Shown piece by piece: positions 1-6,739 of a stretch of DNA of 7,270 nt (the stretch's first letter is position 1; each line of letters opens with the position of its first letter). The stretch is from Lysobacterales bacterium (GTDB lineage Bacteria; Pseudomonadota; Gammaproteobacteria; Xanthomonadales; SZUA-36). A program made the translations under genes and the position numbers. The notes under the pieces were generated by a model that did not search any database, was not told where the DNA came from, and saw only the letters and a list, made by a program, of their open reading frames with translations. The stretch covers positions 1 through 7,270 of the forward strand of contig JAPHSB010000430.1 in NCBI GenBank assembly GCA_026193295.1, in the 5' to 3' direction.

Positions 1-41
1 TCGATGCGTGTGACCGGATCCACGGTGATTCTTGTTGCCAC
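1..41 (-). CDS. hybC: [NiFe]-hydrogenase large subunit, N-terminal fragment (HybC-like)
   Basis: Only the first 13 codons and two further bases lie in the window; the gene runs off the left edge. The reading is (M/V)ATRITVDPVTRI followed by GA-, and RIT(V/I)DPVTRIE is the conserved N-terminus of group 1 [NiFe]-hydrogenase large subunits, including E. coli HybC. This subunit carries the NiFe(CN)2CO site that splits or makes H2. It normally has no signal peptide and crosses the membrane together with the Tat-tagged small subunit. The start is taken as GTG at 41..39, because a GGGAG ribosome binding site lies seven bases upstream and no ATG is available nearby in frame. The gene follows hybB after 36 bases, completing the O-A-B-C order. 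The catalytic cysteine pairs cannot be checked here. Confidence 0.88.
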   Translation of the reverse strand, partial: MATRITVDPVTRI

Positions 42-48
42 GATTTGT

Positions 49-53
49 CTCCC
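49..53 (-). promoter_or_regulatory. Ribosome binding site of hybC
   Basis: GGGAG on the minus strand, seven bases before the GTG at 41. It lies in the 36-base gap after the hybB stop and supports the GTG start of the large subunit, so this gene can initiate without direct coupling to hybB. Confidence 0.7.
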
Positions 54-77
54 GTAATCAGAATTGCGTTTCTTTCA

Positions 78-1280
78 CTAGGCTGCGCCCTGCCCCGGGG
101 CCAGTCCGGCCGGAGTCTTTTTGCCGACCGGCGCCACCGTGTGCGTGCGCGGCGGCAGGATCGGATAGCGCTTGACGATATACATGAAACCGACGATCTC
201 GAGGGCCAGCAAACCGATCGAAACCAGCAGTTCGATGACCGACGGGAAATATACGTAGCCGGCCGACGGCGTAAACCCGATGATCAGGCCGTTGAAGCGC
301 AGCACGGCGCCACCCAGCAGCAGGCAGGCCGCAGCCAGGAACAACGGCCGCGCGCTGCCCCTCCACACCGGGTGAAAGAGGATCACCAGCGGGATCACGT
401 ACAGCGCGATTTCGACCAGGAACATGGAGCTGCGGGCGGGCGTCTCGGTCAGCACGGCGCCGAGGGCGCCGCGGTACAGCAAATCGCCGAAGCGGACGGC
501 CAGGTAGAAGACCAGCAGCCAGCGCAGTACCTTGGCCAGCCTGCGGTAGAGGTGCAGTTCGAGCCGCCGGCCCAGACCCATAACGGTCAGAGCGCCCTCG
601 AAAATCACGATGGCGAAGCCGATGATGATCGCGCTCATCAGGAACAGGAAGCCGATCCAGGGGGTCTGCCACAGCGGCGAGACCTTGTTGCCCGCGGCGA
701 TGATCAACCCGCCCAGCCCGGACTGGTGCATGGTCGGCAGCACGATGCCCAGCGGAATGATCAGCCACAATGACTTGTTGAAGGCGTCCAGGTACTTCTG
801 CTTACCGAAATGCTCCAGCGCCGGCGGCACCAACTCCATCCACAGGACCACGGTGTACAGCAACATGCAGATGGCGACCTCGAACATCACGGAATTCAGA
901 TTGATGTTCCACGGCAAGGCGATCTGGTAGAAATTCCACCAGCGCCCGAGGTCGACCCAGGCGGCCAGGTTGGCCAGCGTGTAAGCGAAGGTGCTGGCCA
1001 CGATCGCCGGCCGGATCAGGGTGTGGAATTCCCCCTTGTTCATGACGTAGATGACGACGGCCAGCACGTAGCCGCCGCAGCCGATGGCGGCAGTGACATG
1101 AATGTCCAGCACGACCCACAGGCCCCAGGGGTACCCATTGTTGAGGTTGGTCGCCGCGCCCAGTCCGTAGACAAAGCGGAACAGAATCAGGCCGACGGCG
1201 ATGAGCACCAGGATCGAGAGAAAGACGAAAGGCCGGGTCAGGATGCGGCCGCCCATAGGCTCTGTTGCAGCCAGTTTCAT
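78..1280 (-). CDS. hybB: Hydrogenase integral membrane subunit, NrfD/HybB family
   Basis: A 400-residue, very hydrophobic protein of the NrfD/PsrC family, close in length to E. coli HybB (about 390). It should sit in the inner membrane, anchor the hydrogenase and pass electrons from HybA to the quinone pool. About ten hydrophobic segments can be seen, near residues 18-40, 54-79, 91-108, 129-151, 169-195, 208-234, 251-270, 286-303, 311-330 and 346-369. The NNGYPWGLWVVLDI stretch (residues 47-60) and the W-rich loop near 108-124 are typical of HybB-type subunits. There are no cysteine clusters and no haem motif, which argues against a cytochrome b (HyaC) partner. The start is ATG at 1280, overlapping the hybA stop as ATGA, with a strong GGAGGAG site eight bases upstream. 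The soluble C-terminal tail (about 372-400) is Pro/Ala/Gly-rich. The stop is TAG at 80..78. Confidence 0.93.
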   Translation of the reverse strand: MKLAATEPMGGRILTRPFVFLSILVLIAVGLILFRFVYGLGAATNLNNGYPWGLWVVLDIHVTAAIGCGGYVLAVVIYVMNKGEFHTLIRPAIVASTFAYTLANLAAWVDLGRWWNFYQIALPWNINLNSVMFEVAICMLLYTVVLWMELVPPALEHFGKQKYLDAFNKSLWLIIPLGIVLPTMHQSGLGGLIIAAGNKVSPLWQTPWIGFLFLMSAIIIGFAIVIFEGALTVMGLGRRLELHLYRRLAKVLRWLLVFYLAVRFGDLLYRGALGAVLTETPARSSMFLVEIALYVIPLVILFHPVWRGSARPLFLAAACLLLGGAVLRFNGLIIGFTPSAGYVYFPSVIELLVSIGLLALEIVGFMYIVKRYPILPPRTHTVAPVGKKTPAGLAPGQGAA

Positions 1281-2248
1281 TTGCTTTTCTCCTCCGGCTT
1301 CTTGTCCTTGTTCAGGGTTCGCCGGGTCACGAACATCAGCCCGCCCAGCAGCGCCAGCGGGGCGATCATGCCCTTGTAGACGGTGTGCTGGATGGTCTCG
1401 GAGATGCTCGCGAAAGAGCGTTCCGGAACGTCCGGCAGGTCCAGGTCGCCAAAGGGTACGCCGGCCAGGACCAACACTTGCGTGCCGCCGCCCTGGGTTT
1501 CGCCGTAGACCTCGTCGATGTAATGCGGCACGGTCTTTTCGTGACGGTTGGGATCTTCCAACGTGTTACGCGGGTAGGCATAGGCGCTGCCGGGCTCCAG
1601 GGCCAGGCGCCGCTTGGCTTCCGCCAGCATCTCCTCGCGCGTGCCGAACAGCGAGGCGCCGGTCGGGCAATGCTCGACGCAGGCCGGCAATTTACCTTCG
1701 ACCAGCCGGTGATTGCAGAACTCGCACTTGTTGATGCGGCCGAAGGCCTCGTCGAAGTCCCACTTCGGAATGTTGTAGGGGCAAGCCCACACGCAGTAAC
1801 GACAGCCGATGCAGGCTTCCGGATGGTGCGTGACGACACCGGTTTCGGGGTCTTTGCGCATCGCGGACGTCGGGCAAACCGAAATACAGCCCGGATCCAC
1901 GCAGTGCATGCAGTGCCGCTTGACGAAGGAAAAGCCGTCGACCTCGCGGTCCTTCACTTCGGCAGTGCCGTTGCGATAGAGCTTGATGATATTGAGCGTC
2001 TTGCCGGAAGTATCCGCCGGGGTATCCCACATCGGGGTCTGGTCCGACGCTTCCACCGGCATGTCGTTGGCCTCCTTGCAGCCCACCATGCAGGCCTTGC
2101 AGCCGATGCACAGTGTCGCGTCGTACAGCATGCCTGCCGCCTTCGGCGGCACTTCCAGGTTGGGACGCGCCTCGGCCGGACCGGGCAGCGCGGCGCACGC
2201 ACCGCCGGCCACAGCGACCTTGAGAAAATCTCTTCGCTTGATGCTCAT
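1277..2248 (-). CDS. hybA: Hydrogenase Fe-S electron-transfer subunit HybA (Tat-exported, four [4Fe-4S])
   Basis: A 323-residue periplasm-facing ferredoxin-like subunit that carries electrons between the small subunit HybO and the membrane subunit HybB. The N-terminus has a Tat motif, KRRDFLK (residues 4-10), then a short Ala/Gly-rich stretch. Four cysteine groups, 16 Cys in all, fit four [4Fe-4S] clusters: C47/50/53/57, C113/116/121/125, C146/149/152/156 and C175/178/190/194. A single hydrophobic segment near residues 292-308, followed by a Lys-rich tail, is the C-terminal anchor known in HybA. The frame stays open upstream to 2365, but the start at ATG 2248 is preferred because it puts the Tat motif at the N-terminus and has AGAGGG eight bases upstream. 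The longer version would overlap hybO by over 100 bases. The gene begins four bases after the hybO stop and its TGA overlaps the hybB ATG. Related four-cluster proteins (DmsB, NrfC, PsrB) are less likely given these neighbours. Confidence 0.94.
   Translation of the reverse strand: MSIKRRDFLKVAVAGGACAALPGPAEARPNLEVPPKAAGMLYDATLCIGCKACMVGCKEANDMPVEASDQTPMWDTPADTSGKTLNIIKLYRNGTAEVKDREVDGFSFVKRHCMHCVDPGCISVCPTSAMRKDPETGVVTHHPEACIGCRYCVWACPYNIPKWDFDEAFGRINKCEFCNHRLVEGKLPACVEHCPTGASLFGTREEMLAEAKRRLALEPGSAYAYPRNTLEDPNRHEKTVPHYIDEVYGETQGGGTQVLVLAGVPFGDLDLPDVPERSFASISETIQHTVYKGMIAPLALLGGLMFVTRRTLNKDKKPEEKSK
1289..1295 (-). promoter_or_regulatory. Ribosome binding site of hybB
   Basis: GGAGGAG on the minus strand, eight bases before the hybB ATG and inside the last codons of hybA. 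With the 4-base ATGA overlap it indicates translational coupling of hybA and hybB, and it fixes the hybB start. Confidence 0.75.
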
Positions 2249-2252
2249 CCGT

Positions 2253-3392
2253 CTAACCCTCTTTACCGGCCGACGGCTTGTCTTCCTCCGGTTTGAGTTC
2301 GACCTTGCCGAGGCGGCTCGCCAGTACCGCGCCGGCGCCGACCGCCAGGCCGGCTGCCGCGCCAATCACGCCGGCGGCTCCCGGCGTCATGCCTTCGCCC
2401 TTGGGCTGATCGACCGATGCAAATGCCAACGGCGGGGTGACTGATTCGACGTCCGCGAGTGCATGGATCGGCTTGGTGAAGCCCACCCCTTCCTCGGTGC
2501 AGCCAAAGCAGGGATGGCCCGTGCCGACCGGCCAACTGCCCGAACCGACATCGCCGAACAGGATCGCCGGGCAGTTGGCAAAGGTCTCGGGACCCTTGCA
2601 GCCCAGCTTGTACAGGCACCAGCCCTGGCGGTGGCCTTCGTCGCCGAATTCCAGCGCGAAGCGCCCGGCGTCGAAGTGCGGGCGGCGCTCGCAGTTCTCG
2701 TGGATCAGGCGGCCATAGGCGAACTTCGGCCGGTTCTTCTCATCCAGCGCCGGCAAGGTCCCAAACGTGACGAACTGCAGCACGGTGCTGAGGAAGTTAT
2801 AGGGATTCGGCGGACAACCGGGAATGTTGACGATGGTCTTGTCCGGCAGGATTTCCGCCACGCCCACTGCGCCGGTCGGGTTGGGGCCACTGGAGGGGAT
2901 GCCGCCCCAGGAAGCGCAGGAACCTATGGCCACGATCGCCGCCGCGCCCTCGGCCGCCTCCAGAAGATGCTCCTGGATAGTACGATTGGCTACCTTGCAA
3001 TAGATGCCGCCGTCCCTGGTCGGGATGGCGCCGTCCACCACCAGCAGGTAGCTGCCGAAATTCTCCTCCATCGAGGCCTTGCGGGCGGCCTCGGCCTGGT
3101 GGCCGGCTGCGACACTGAGCGTCTCGTGATAGTCCAGCGAGATCATGTCGAGGATCAGGTTTTCCAGCGTCGGATGGTGCGCGCGCAACAGGGACTCGGT
3201 GCAGCCCGTGCACTCCTGTGCCGACAGCCAGATCACCGCTGGTCGCTTCGGGTTCATCACGGCCTGGGCAATCTGCGCCCCCGCCGCCGGTGAAAGACCC
3301 AGGGTCACCGCGACGCCGGAGCAGAACTTCAGAAAACCCCTTCTGGAAAGGCCGGTAGTCGGCTCGAGGTGGAGATCGATCGCTTCTTGCAT
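2253..3392 (-). CDS. hybO: [NiFe]-hydrogenase small subunit, group 1c type (HybO)
   Basis: A 379-residue Fe-S subunit that conducts electrons away from (or to) the NiFe site of the large subunit. The Tat signal has SRRGFLK at residues 16-22 and a hydrophobic run to about 44. Proximal [4Fe-4S] ligands are C61 and C64 (ECTGCTES), C159 (GSCASWGG) and C193 (PGCPPNP). Distal cluster ligands are H231, C234, C259 and C265. Medial cluster ligands are C274, C295 and C298, with P288 where a fourth Cys would be, as in [3Fe-4S] enzymes. A Gly/Ala-rich hydrophobic segment (about 337-359) followed by a charged tail is the C-terminal membrane anchor. Positions that hold extra cysteines in O2-tolerant enzymes (CTCC, and SWGC) are glycine here, so a standard O2-sensitive proximal cluster is inferred. 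Length matches E. coli HybO (about 372). The start at ATG 3392 has GGGAG eight bases upstream. It is first in the operon and follows an FNR box. Confidence 0.95.
   Translation of the reverse strand: MQEAIDLHLEPTTGLSRRGFLKFCSGVAVTLGLSPAAGAQIAQAVMNPKRPAVIWLSAQECTGCTESLLRAHHPTLENLILDMISLDYHETLSVAAGHQAEAARKASMEENFGSYLLVVDGAIPTRDGGIYCKVANRTIQEHLLEAAEGAAAIVAIGSCASWGGIPSSGPNPTGAVGVAEILPDKTIVNIPGCPPNPYNFLSTVLQFVTFGTLPALDEKNRPKFAYGRLIHENCERRPHFDAGRFALEFGDEGHRQGWCLYKLGCKGPETFANCPAILFGDVGSGSWPVGTGHPCFGCTEEGVGFTKPIHALADVESVTPPLAFASVDQPKGEGMTPGAAGVIGAAAGLAVGAGAVLASRLGKVELKPEEDKPSAGKEG
2257..2262 (-). promoter_or_regulatory. Ribosome binding site of hybA
   Basis: AGAGGG on the minus strand, eight bases before ATG 2248, lying in the last codons of hybO. 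It decides for the short, Tat-signal start of hybA over the longer open frame. Confidence 0.6.
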
Positions 3393-3400
3393 GGCCCATT

Positions 3401-3405
3401 CTCCC
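3401..3405 (-). promoter_or_regulatory. Ribosome binding site of hybO
   Basis: GGGAG on the minus strand, eight bases before ATG 3392. Another ATG at 3399..3397 is only one base from this site and in another frame, so spacing and the Tat motif both favour 3392 as the real start. Confidence 0.7.
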
Positions 3406-3526
3406 GAAATTAGTCATTCGATGACCACCTGGGGGAAGGTGCCAAGCCGCTAACGAGTTAAATTATTGACGTCCATATCAAACTGCAAGTGCCGCTCGAG
3501 CCACGAATACCCCGCAGGTTGCTCCG

Positions 3527-3532
3527 ATTCTG
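3527..3532 (-). promoter_or_regulatory. Candidate -10 element of an FNR-dependent promoter for hybO
   Basis: The hexamer CAGAAT on the minus strand matches TATAAT at four of six positions, including the A at position 2 and the final T. If the FNR box centre is set at -41.5, transcription would start near 3520 and this hexamer would occupy -12 to -7, which is the class II FNR arrangement. No good -35 hexamer is needed or seen. The resulting leader would be about 128 bases. The spacing is read from the sequence; promoter activity is inferred. Confidence 0.45.
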
Positions 3533-3554
3533 GCTAAAGCAATTACTCCGGGTA

Positions 3555-3568
3555 TTGATATGAATCAA
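3555..3568. promoter_or_regulatory. FNR/ANR binding site (perfect consensus palindrome)
   Basis: TTGATATGAATCAA matches the FNR/ANR consensus TTGAT-N4-ATCAA at all ten defined positions. It lies 162 bases upstream of the hybO start codon, in the only sizeable non-coding gap of the window. FNR family regulators activate many anaerobic respiratory and hydrogenase genes, so oxygen-responsive activation of hybOABC is the natural reading. The same motif is also recognised by Dnr-type paralogues, so which regulator binds is not decided by sequence. Confidence 0.82.
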
Positions 3569-3635
3569 GAGAAACCGATCGAGACGGTTGCATATCAGAC
3601 CAAAGTCTAATACGAACCGACTGAAGGAAACGCTG

Positions 3636-6600
3636 TTAGCGGGCTTTGTTGAAGCGCGGCACGAGGCGGCCGGCGCCACCGAATAACCTGCGTGCCAAGC
3701 GCAACAATCGACGTCCCAGCGCAGCCGGCCAATGCCGGATGATGTCCAGCCAGCTGTAGATGGTCGGCAGCAGAACGAGACTGACAAAGGTGGAAAACAG
3801 CAGGCCGCCGACGATGGCCCGCGCCATCGGGAAATACGGCGGGCCATCGCCGCCGATCTGGGTGGTGCCGATGCACAGCGGCGTCAGGCCCAGCACCGTC
3901 GTGCCGACCGTCATCAGGATCGGGCGCAGCCGCTCCTCGCCGGCCTTCAGCAGGGCGTCCTCGCGGGACAGGCCCCGCAAGCGCAGTTGGTTGACGTGGT
4001 CGATCAGCACGATGCCGTTGTTCACCACCACGCCGATCAAAATCAAAATCCCGATCATGGCCATCAGCGTGAAGGTCGTACCGGTGACCAGGAAGAACCA
4101 GTACACGCCGATGACCGAGAACAGGATGGTGCAGATCATGCTTGCCGGGTAGATCAGCGATTCGAACTGGGCGGCCAACACGATGTAGATGATGGCGATG
4201 GCCAGCAGGATGTTGAACAGCATTTTCTGCATCGCTTCCTGGTCGTCATCGAAACCGCCGCCGAACTGCCAGGCATAACCGGCCGGCAGACTCATCAACT
4301 CCATGTTTGCCTTGATCCGCTCGCGTGCTTCTTCCGCCGTGATGCCGTCCAGTTGCGCCGTGACCCTCAAACCGGTCTGCCGGTTGAGCCGGCGGATCTC
4401 CGTGGGGCCAGTAATCTCGGACAGCCGCACCATGGACATCAGCGGCACGGCGTCGCCGGCCGCATTGTGCAACTTGATGTCGCGCAGGTCGTCCAGGTTC
4501 TCGCGGTCCGACTCGCGCAGTTGCAGGCGCACCGGGACTTCGCCCTGCTCGCCCTTGAACTCGCGAAGGTCGACGCCACGAATCGCGATGGCGACCGCCT
4601 GTGCCACATCCTGCGTTGAAAAACCCAGCTGGTTGGCCCGCTCCCGGTCGACGCGCAGCTGCACTTCCTGGTCGCCCGCTGCCGCTTCGGACACGACACC
4701 GCTGAGCCCCTCCACCTCCGACAGCAACCGAACCGTATCCTCCGCGAGCCTGCGCAACACGGCGCTCGATGAGCCGGTCAGCGTCACGTTCAAACTGTCG
4801 CCGCCGCCGACGCGTTCGAAATTGAAACTGGGCCGGCCGATGGCGATCTTGGGCAGCCCTTCCATGATCCGTTTGCTGATTTCCTCGGAGGAAAGCCTGG
4901 CCTGGTCATCGTCAGTCAGCAGGATGGCGGAAAGTGTATTTGCGGAGCCCTGTTCGTCGTAGTAGGTATAGACCGTGCGAATTTCGAATTCTTCCTGGTG
5001 CGCGTAGAGGTACTCCTCGATACGGTCGACCGACTCTTTTATTTTCTCCAGCGGGTATTGGCCGTTGAGGTGGTAGCTCAGGTAGAGTTTTCGGGTCTGG
5101 TCCTGCGGGAACATGTCGGTCTCGACCAGCGACATGGGCACCGCGGCCGAGACCAGGGTGAGCAGGACGAGTCCGGCGGACGCCCAGCGATGCCGCAGCG
5201 TCCAGCCCAGCAACCGCACGTAACGGTGTTTGAGCCATTCGACCGGTGCGTTCTGGTGCTGCGACGAGGGCTGGTCCAGGCGCGTGGCCATCAGTGGAAT
5301 GATGGTCTGCGCGATGAACAGCGACACGGCCAGCGATACCACGATCGAGATCGCCACGTGGGTCAGGAAGATCGAAATCTGGTCCTGCTCGCCGAAAATG
5401 ATCGGCAGGAACACGGCCGCGCTGGTCAACGTGCCGGCCGCCACGGCCAGCCCTACGCCGCGCACGCCGCGCAGCGCGGCCCCCTCGGGGTCGCCCGGCG
5501 TGTTTTCGTGCTCACGGTGGATGCTCTCGCTGACCACGACCGCGTTGTCGACCAGCATGCCCACCGCCAGCATCAACCCCATCATCGACAGGATATTGAG
5601 TGACAGGCCCAGGAAGTACATCACGCCCAGCGTGATCGTGATGGCAATGGGGATCGCCATCGAGACCATCAGGGTGGTCTGTATGTGGCCGAGGAAAAAA
5701 TACAGGACAATCAGCGAAAGCACGGCGCCGATCAGCCCCGCCTTGAGCAATTCCGACAGCGACTCGGTAACGCCCTCGGCCTGGTTATCGAGGAAGAACA
5801 GCTGGATTCCGCGCATCTCGGGTGACTCCCCGATGCGCTCGACTTCGGCCAACGCCCTCTGCCCCACATCCACGAGGTTCGCGCCGTTCTCCTTGAACAC
5901 GCTGATGCCGATCGCATAGTGGCGGTCGAGATGCCGCGCGTAGGTGCGCTTCTTGCTGGCGTACTGGATTTCCGCGATGTCGCTCAGCCGTAAGCCTTGC
6001 GCGCCGATCACCAGGTCGCCGATTTCCTCGACAGTGCGGAACTCGCCCTTCGGATTGACGCGGTAGCGCGTGTCGTTGTCGCGGATCAGGCCGGCGGAAT
6101 CCGAAAAATTCACCTGCTGCAGTTTGCGCTGCAATTCCACCAGGTCGATGCCGTGCGACACCACGCGGTCGGCGATCAGCTCAATGCGGATCTCGCGCGG
6201 CTCGACCCCTTCGAGGTCGACACGGGCCACGCCGGGAATGCGCTCGAGTGGCCGCACCAGTTTGCGCATCAGCATGTCGTAGGCGCCGGACAGGTCGCGT
6301 TCGCTGGAAATGCGCAGCCGCAGCACCGGCTGATCGGTGAAGTTGAACTTGAATACGTTGATGCGCCGGACGTCTGCCGGCAGTTGGTCGCGGATCGCTT
6401 CGACGCGCTCCCGCGCCTCCACCGCCTTGATCGAGACGTCCTCGCCCCAGTCGAATATCACTTCGAAATTGGAACCGCTGTCGGTCGACCGCGAATCAAG
6501 CCGCTTGATGCCGGACAGCGTGGCCAGCACCTCCTCGACAGGCCGGGTGATCTCGCGCTCCACTTCCTCGGGCGTCGACCCCTGGTAGGGGATCTGGATG

Positions 6601-6737
6601 CCGATGAAAGGCACGTCGACCGCCGGGAAGTACTCGAGCGGCAATAAACGGACCGAGACCAGGCCGATGGCGACCAGGGACAGGAACACCATGACGATGG
6701 TGACCGGCCTGCGCAGTGCGAATTCAGCCGGGGACAT
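3636..6737 (-). CDS. RND efflux transporter, HAE1 family, inner-membrane permease
   Basis: A complete 1033-residue RND permease, close in size to AcrB (1049). The N-terminus, EFALRRPVTIVM (residues 5-16), is the standard start of HAE1 proteins. Hydrophobic segments fit twelve TM helices: TM1 near 11-31, TM2-6 at about 329-480, TM7 near 518-537 and TM8-12 at about 838-995. Two large periplasmic porter loops lie at roughly 32-328 and 538-837. AAQFESLIYP (854-863) is a family hallmark. In TM4 the proton-relay stretch reads LVDNAVVV (D397, N398, where AcrB has Asp-Asp), and in TM10 VVNNGIVLID (N906, N907) lacks the AcrB lysine; both occur in a large HAE1 branch. Such pumps use the proton gradient to expel drugs, lipids or other amphiphiles with an adaptor and an outer-membrane channel. 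It starts two bases after the preceding RND gene, with only a weak GTGGG upstream, suggesting coupling. The last 35 residues are Arg-rich. The substrate cannot be told from sequence. Confidence 0.93.
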   Translation of the reverse strand: MSPAEFALRRPVTIVMVFLSLVAIGLVSVRLLPLEYFPAVDVPFIGIQIPYQGSTPEEVEREITRPVEEVLATLSGIKRLDSRSTDSGSNFEVIFDWGEDVSIKAVEARERVEAIRDQLPADVRRINVFKFNFTDQPVLRLRISSERDLSGAYDMLMRKLVRPLERIPGVARVDLEGVEPREIRIELIADRVVSHGIDLVELQRKLQQVNFSDSAGLIRDNDTRYRVNPKGEFRTVEEIGDLVIGAQGLRLSDIAEIQYASKKRTYARHLDRHYAIGISVFKENGANLVDVGQRALAEVERIGESPEMRGIQLFFLDNQAEGVTESLSELLKAGLIGAVLSLIVLYFFLGHIQTTLMVSMAIPIAITITLGVMYFLGLSLNILSMMGLMLAVGMLVDNAVVVSESIHREHENTPGDPEGAALRGVRGVGLAVAAGTLTSAAVFLPIIFGEQDQISIFLTHVAISIVVSLAVSLFIAQTIIPLMATRLDQPSSQHQNAPVEWLKHRYVRLLGWTLRHRWASAGLVLLTLVSAAVPMSLVETDMFPQDQTRKLYLSYHLNGQYPLEKIKESVDRIEEYLYAHQEEFEIRTVYTYYDEQGSANTLSAILLTDDDQARLSSEEISKRIMEGLPKIAIGRPSFNFERVGGGDSLNVTLTGSSSAVLRRLAEDTVRLLSEVEGLSGVVSEAAAGDQEVQLRVDRERANQLGFSTQDVAQAVAIAIRGVDLREFKGEQGEVPVRLQLRESDRENLDDLRDIKLHNAAGDAVPLMSMVRLSEITGPTEIRRLNRQTGLRVTAQLDGITAEEARERIKANMELMSLPAGYAWQFGGGFDDDQEAMQKMLFNILLAIAIIYIVLAAQFESLIYPASMICTILFSVIGVYWFFLVTGTTFTLMAMIGILILIGVVVNNGIVLIDHVNQLRLRGLSREDALLKAGEERLRPILMTVGTTVLGLTPLCIGTTQIGGDGPPYFPMARAIVGGLLFSTFVSLVLLPTIYSWLDIIRHWPAALGRRLLRLARRLFGGAGRLVPRFNKAR

Positions 6738-6739
6738 GG

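Larger units (their letters stand above)
3393..3635. other. Intergenic regulatory region between the RND pair and the hydrogenase operon
   Basis: This 243-base gap is visibly more AT-rich than the flanking genes and holds no credible coding frame. In transcription order it contains a weak GC-poor hairpin (3589-3573), a perfect FNR box (3568-3555), a -10-like hexamer (3532-3527), an imperfect TTGA-N8-TCAA repeat (3481-3466), a weak AATAAT element (3467-3462) and the hybO ribosome binding site. No strong terminator for the RND genes is visible, so some read-through into hybO is possible. Confidence 0.7.

Noticed and set aside
1265..2296. Long plus-strand open frame (343 codons) opposite hybA.
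   Set aside because: It is antisense to a clear Fe-S subunit with four cysteine groups and Tat signal; the product has no recognisable domain and looks like GC-rich shadow coding. The same holds for plus-strand frames at 45-773, 810-1379, 2463-3293, 3732-4619, 4998-5603 and 5997-6647.
2249..2365. Upstream in-frame extension of hybA adding 39 residues.
   Set aside because: It overlaps the hybO coding sequence, is Arg-rich without family similarity, and would bury the Tat motif that belongs at the N-terminus.
2797..3417. Minus-strand 206-codon frame overlapping hybO in another frame, with an ATG at 3399 close to the hybO ribosome binding site.
   Set aside because: The ATG at 3399 is one base from the GGGAG site, too close for use; the product is low-complexity, while the hybO frame has all cluster ligands and a Tat motif.
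3426..3441. Small inverted repeat CACCT-N6-AGGTG near the hybO start.
   Set aside because: The stem is only five base pairs with no T-run and no extension; it is probably chance, although it lies in the untranslated leader.
3429..3445. Possible sigma-54 promoter: TTGGCAC at 3445-3439 on the minus strand resembles a -24 element.
   Set aside because: At the required spacing the -12 element reads CCCAG instead of TTGCW and lacks the essential GC, so the match is only half a promoter.
3573..3589. Hairpin AACCG-N7-CGGTT followed by TTCTCTT on the minus strand, a possible terminator of the pump operon.
   Set aside because: The stem is short and not GC-rich and the T-run is broken, so it is too weak to annotate as a terminator.
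3458..3847. Minus-strand 129-codon frame spanning the pump C-terminus and the intergenic gap.
   Set aside because: Most of it is the pump gene read in another frame, and the rest runs through the promoter region; there is no recognisable domain and the start lies inside the pump gene.
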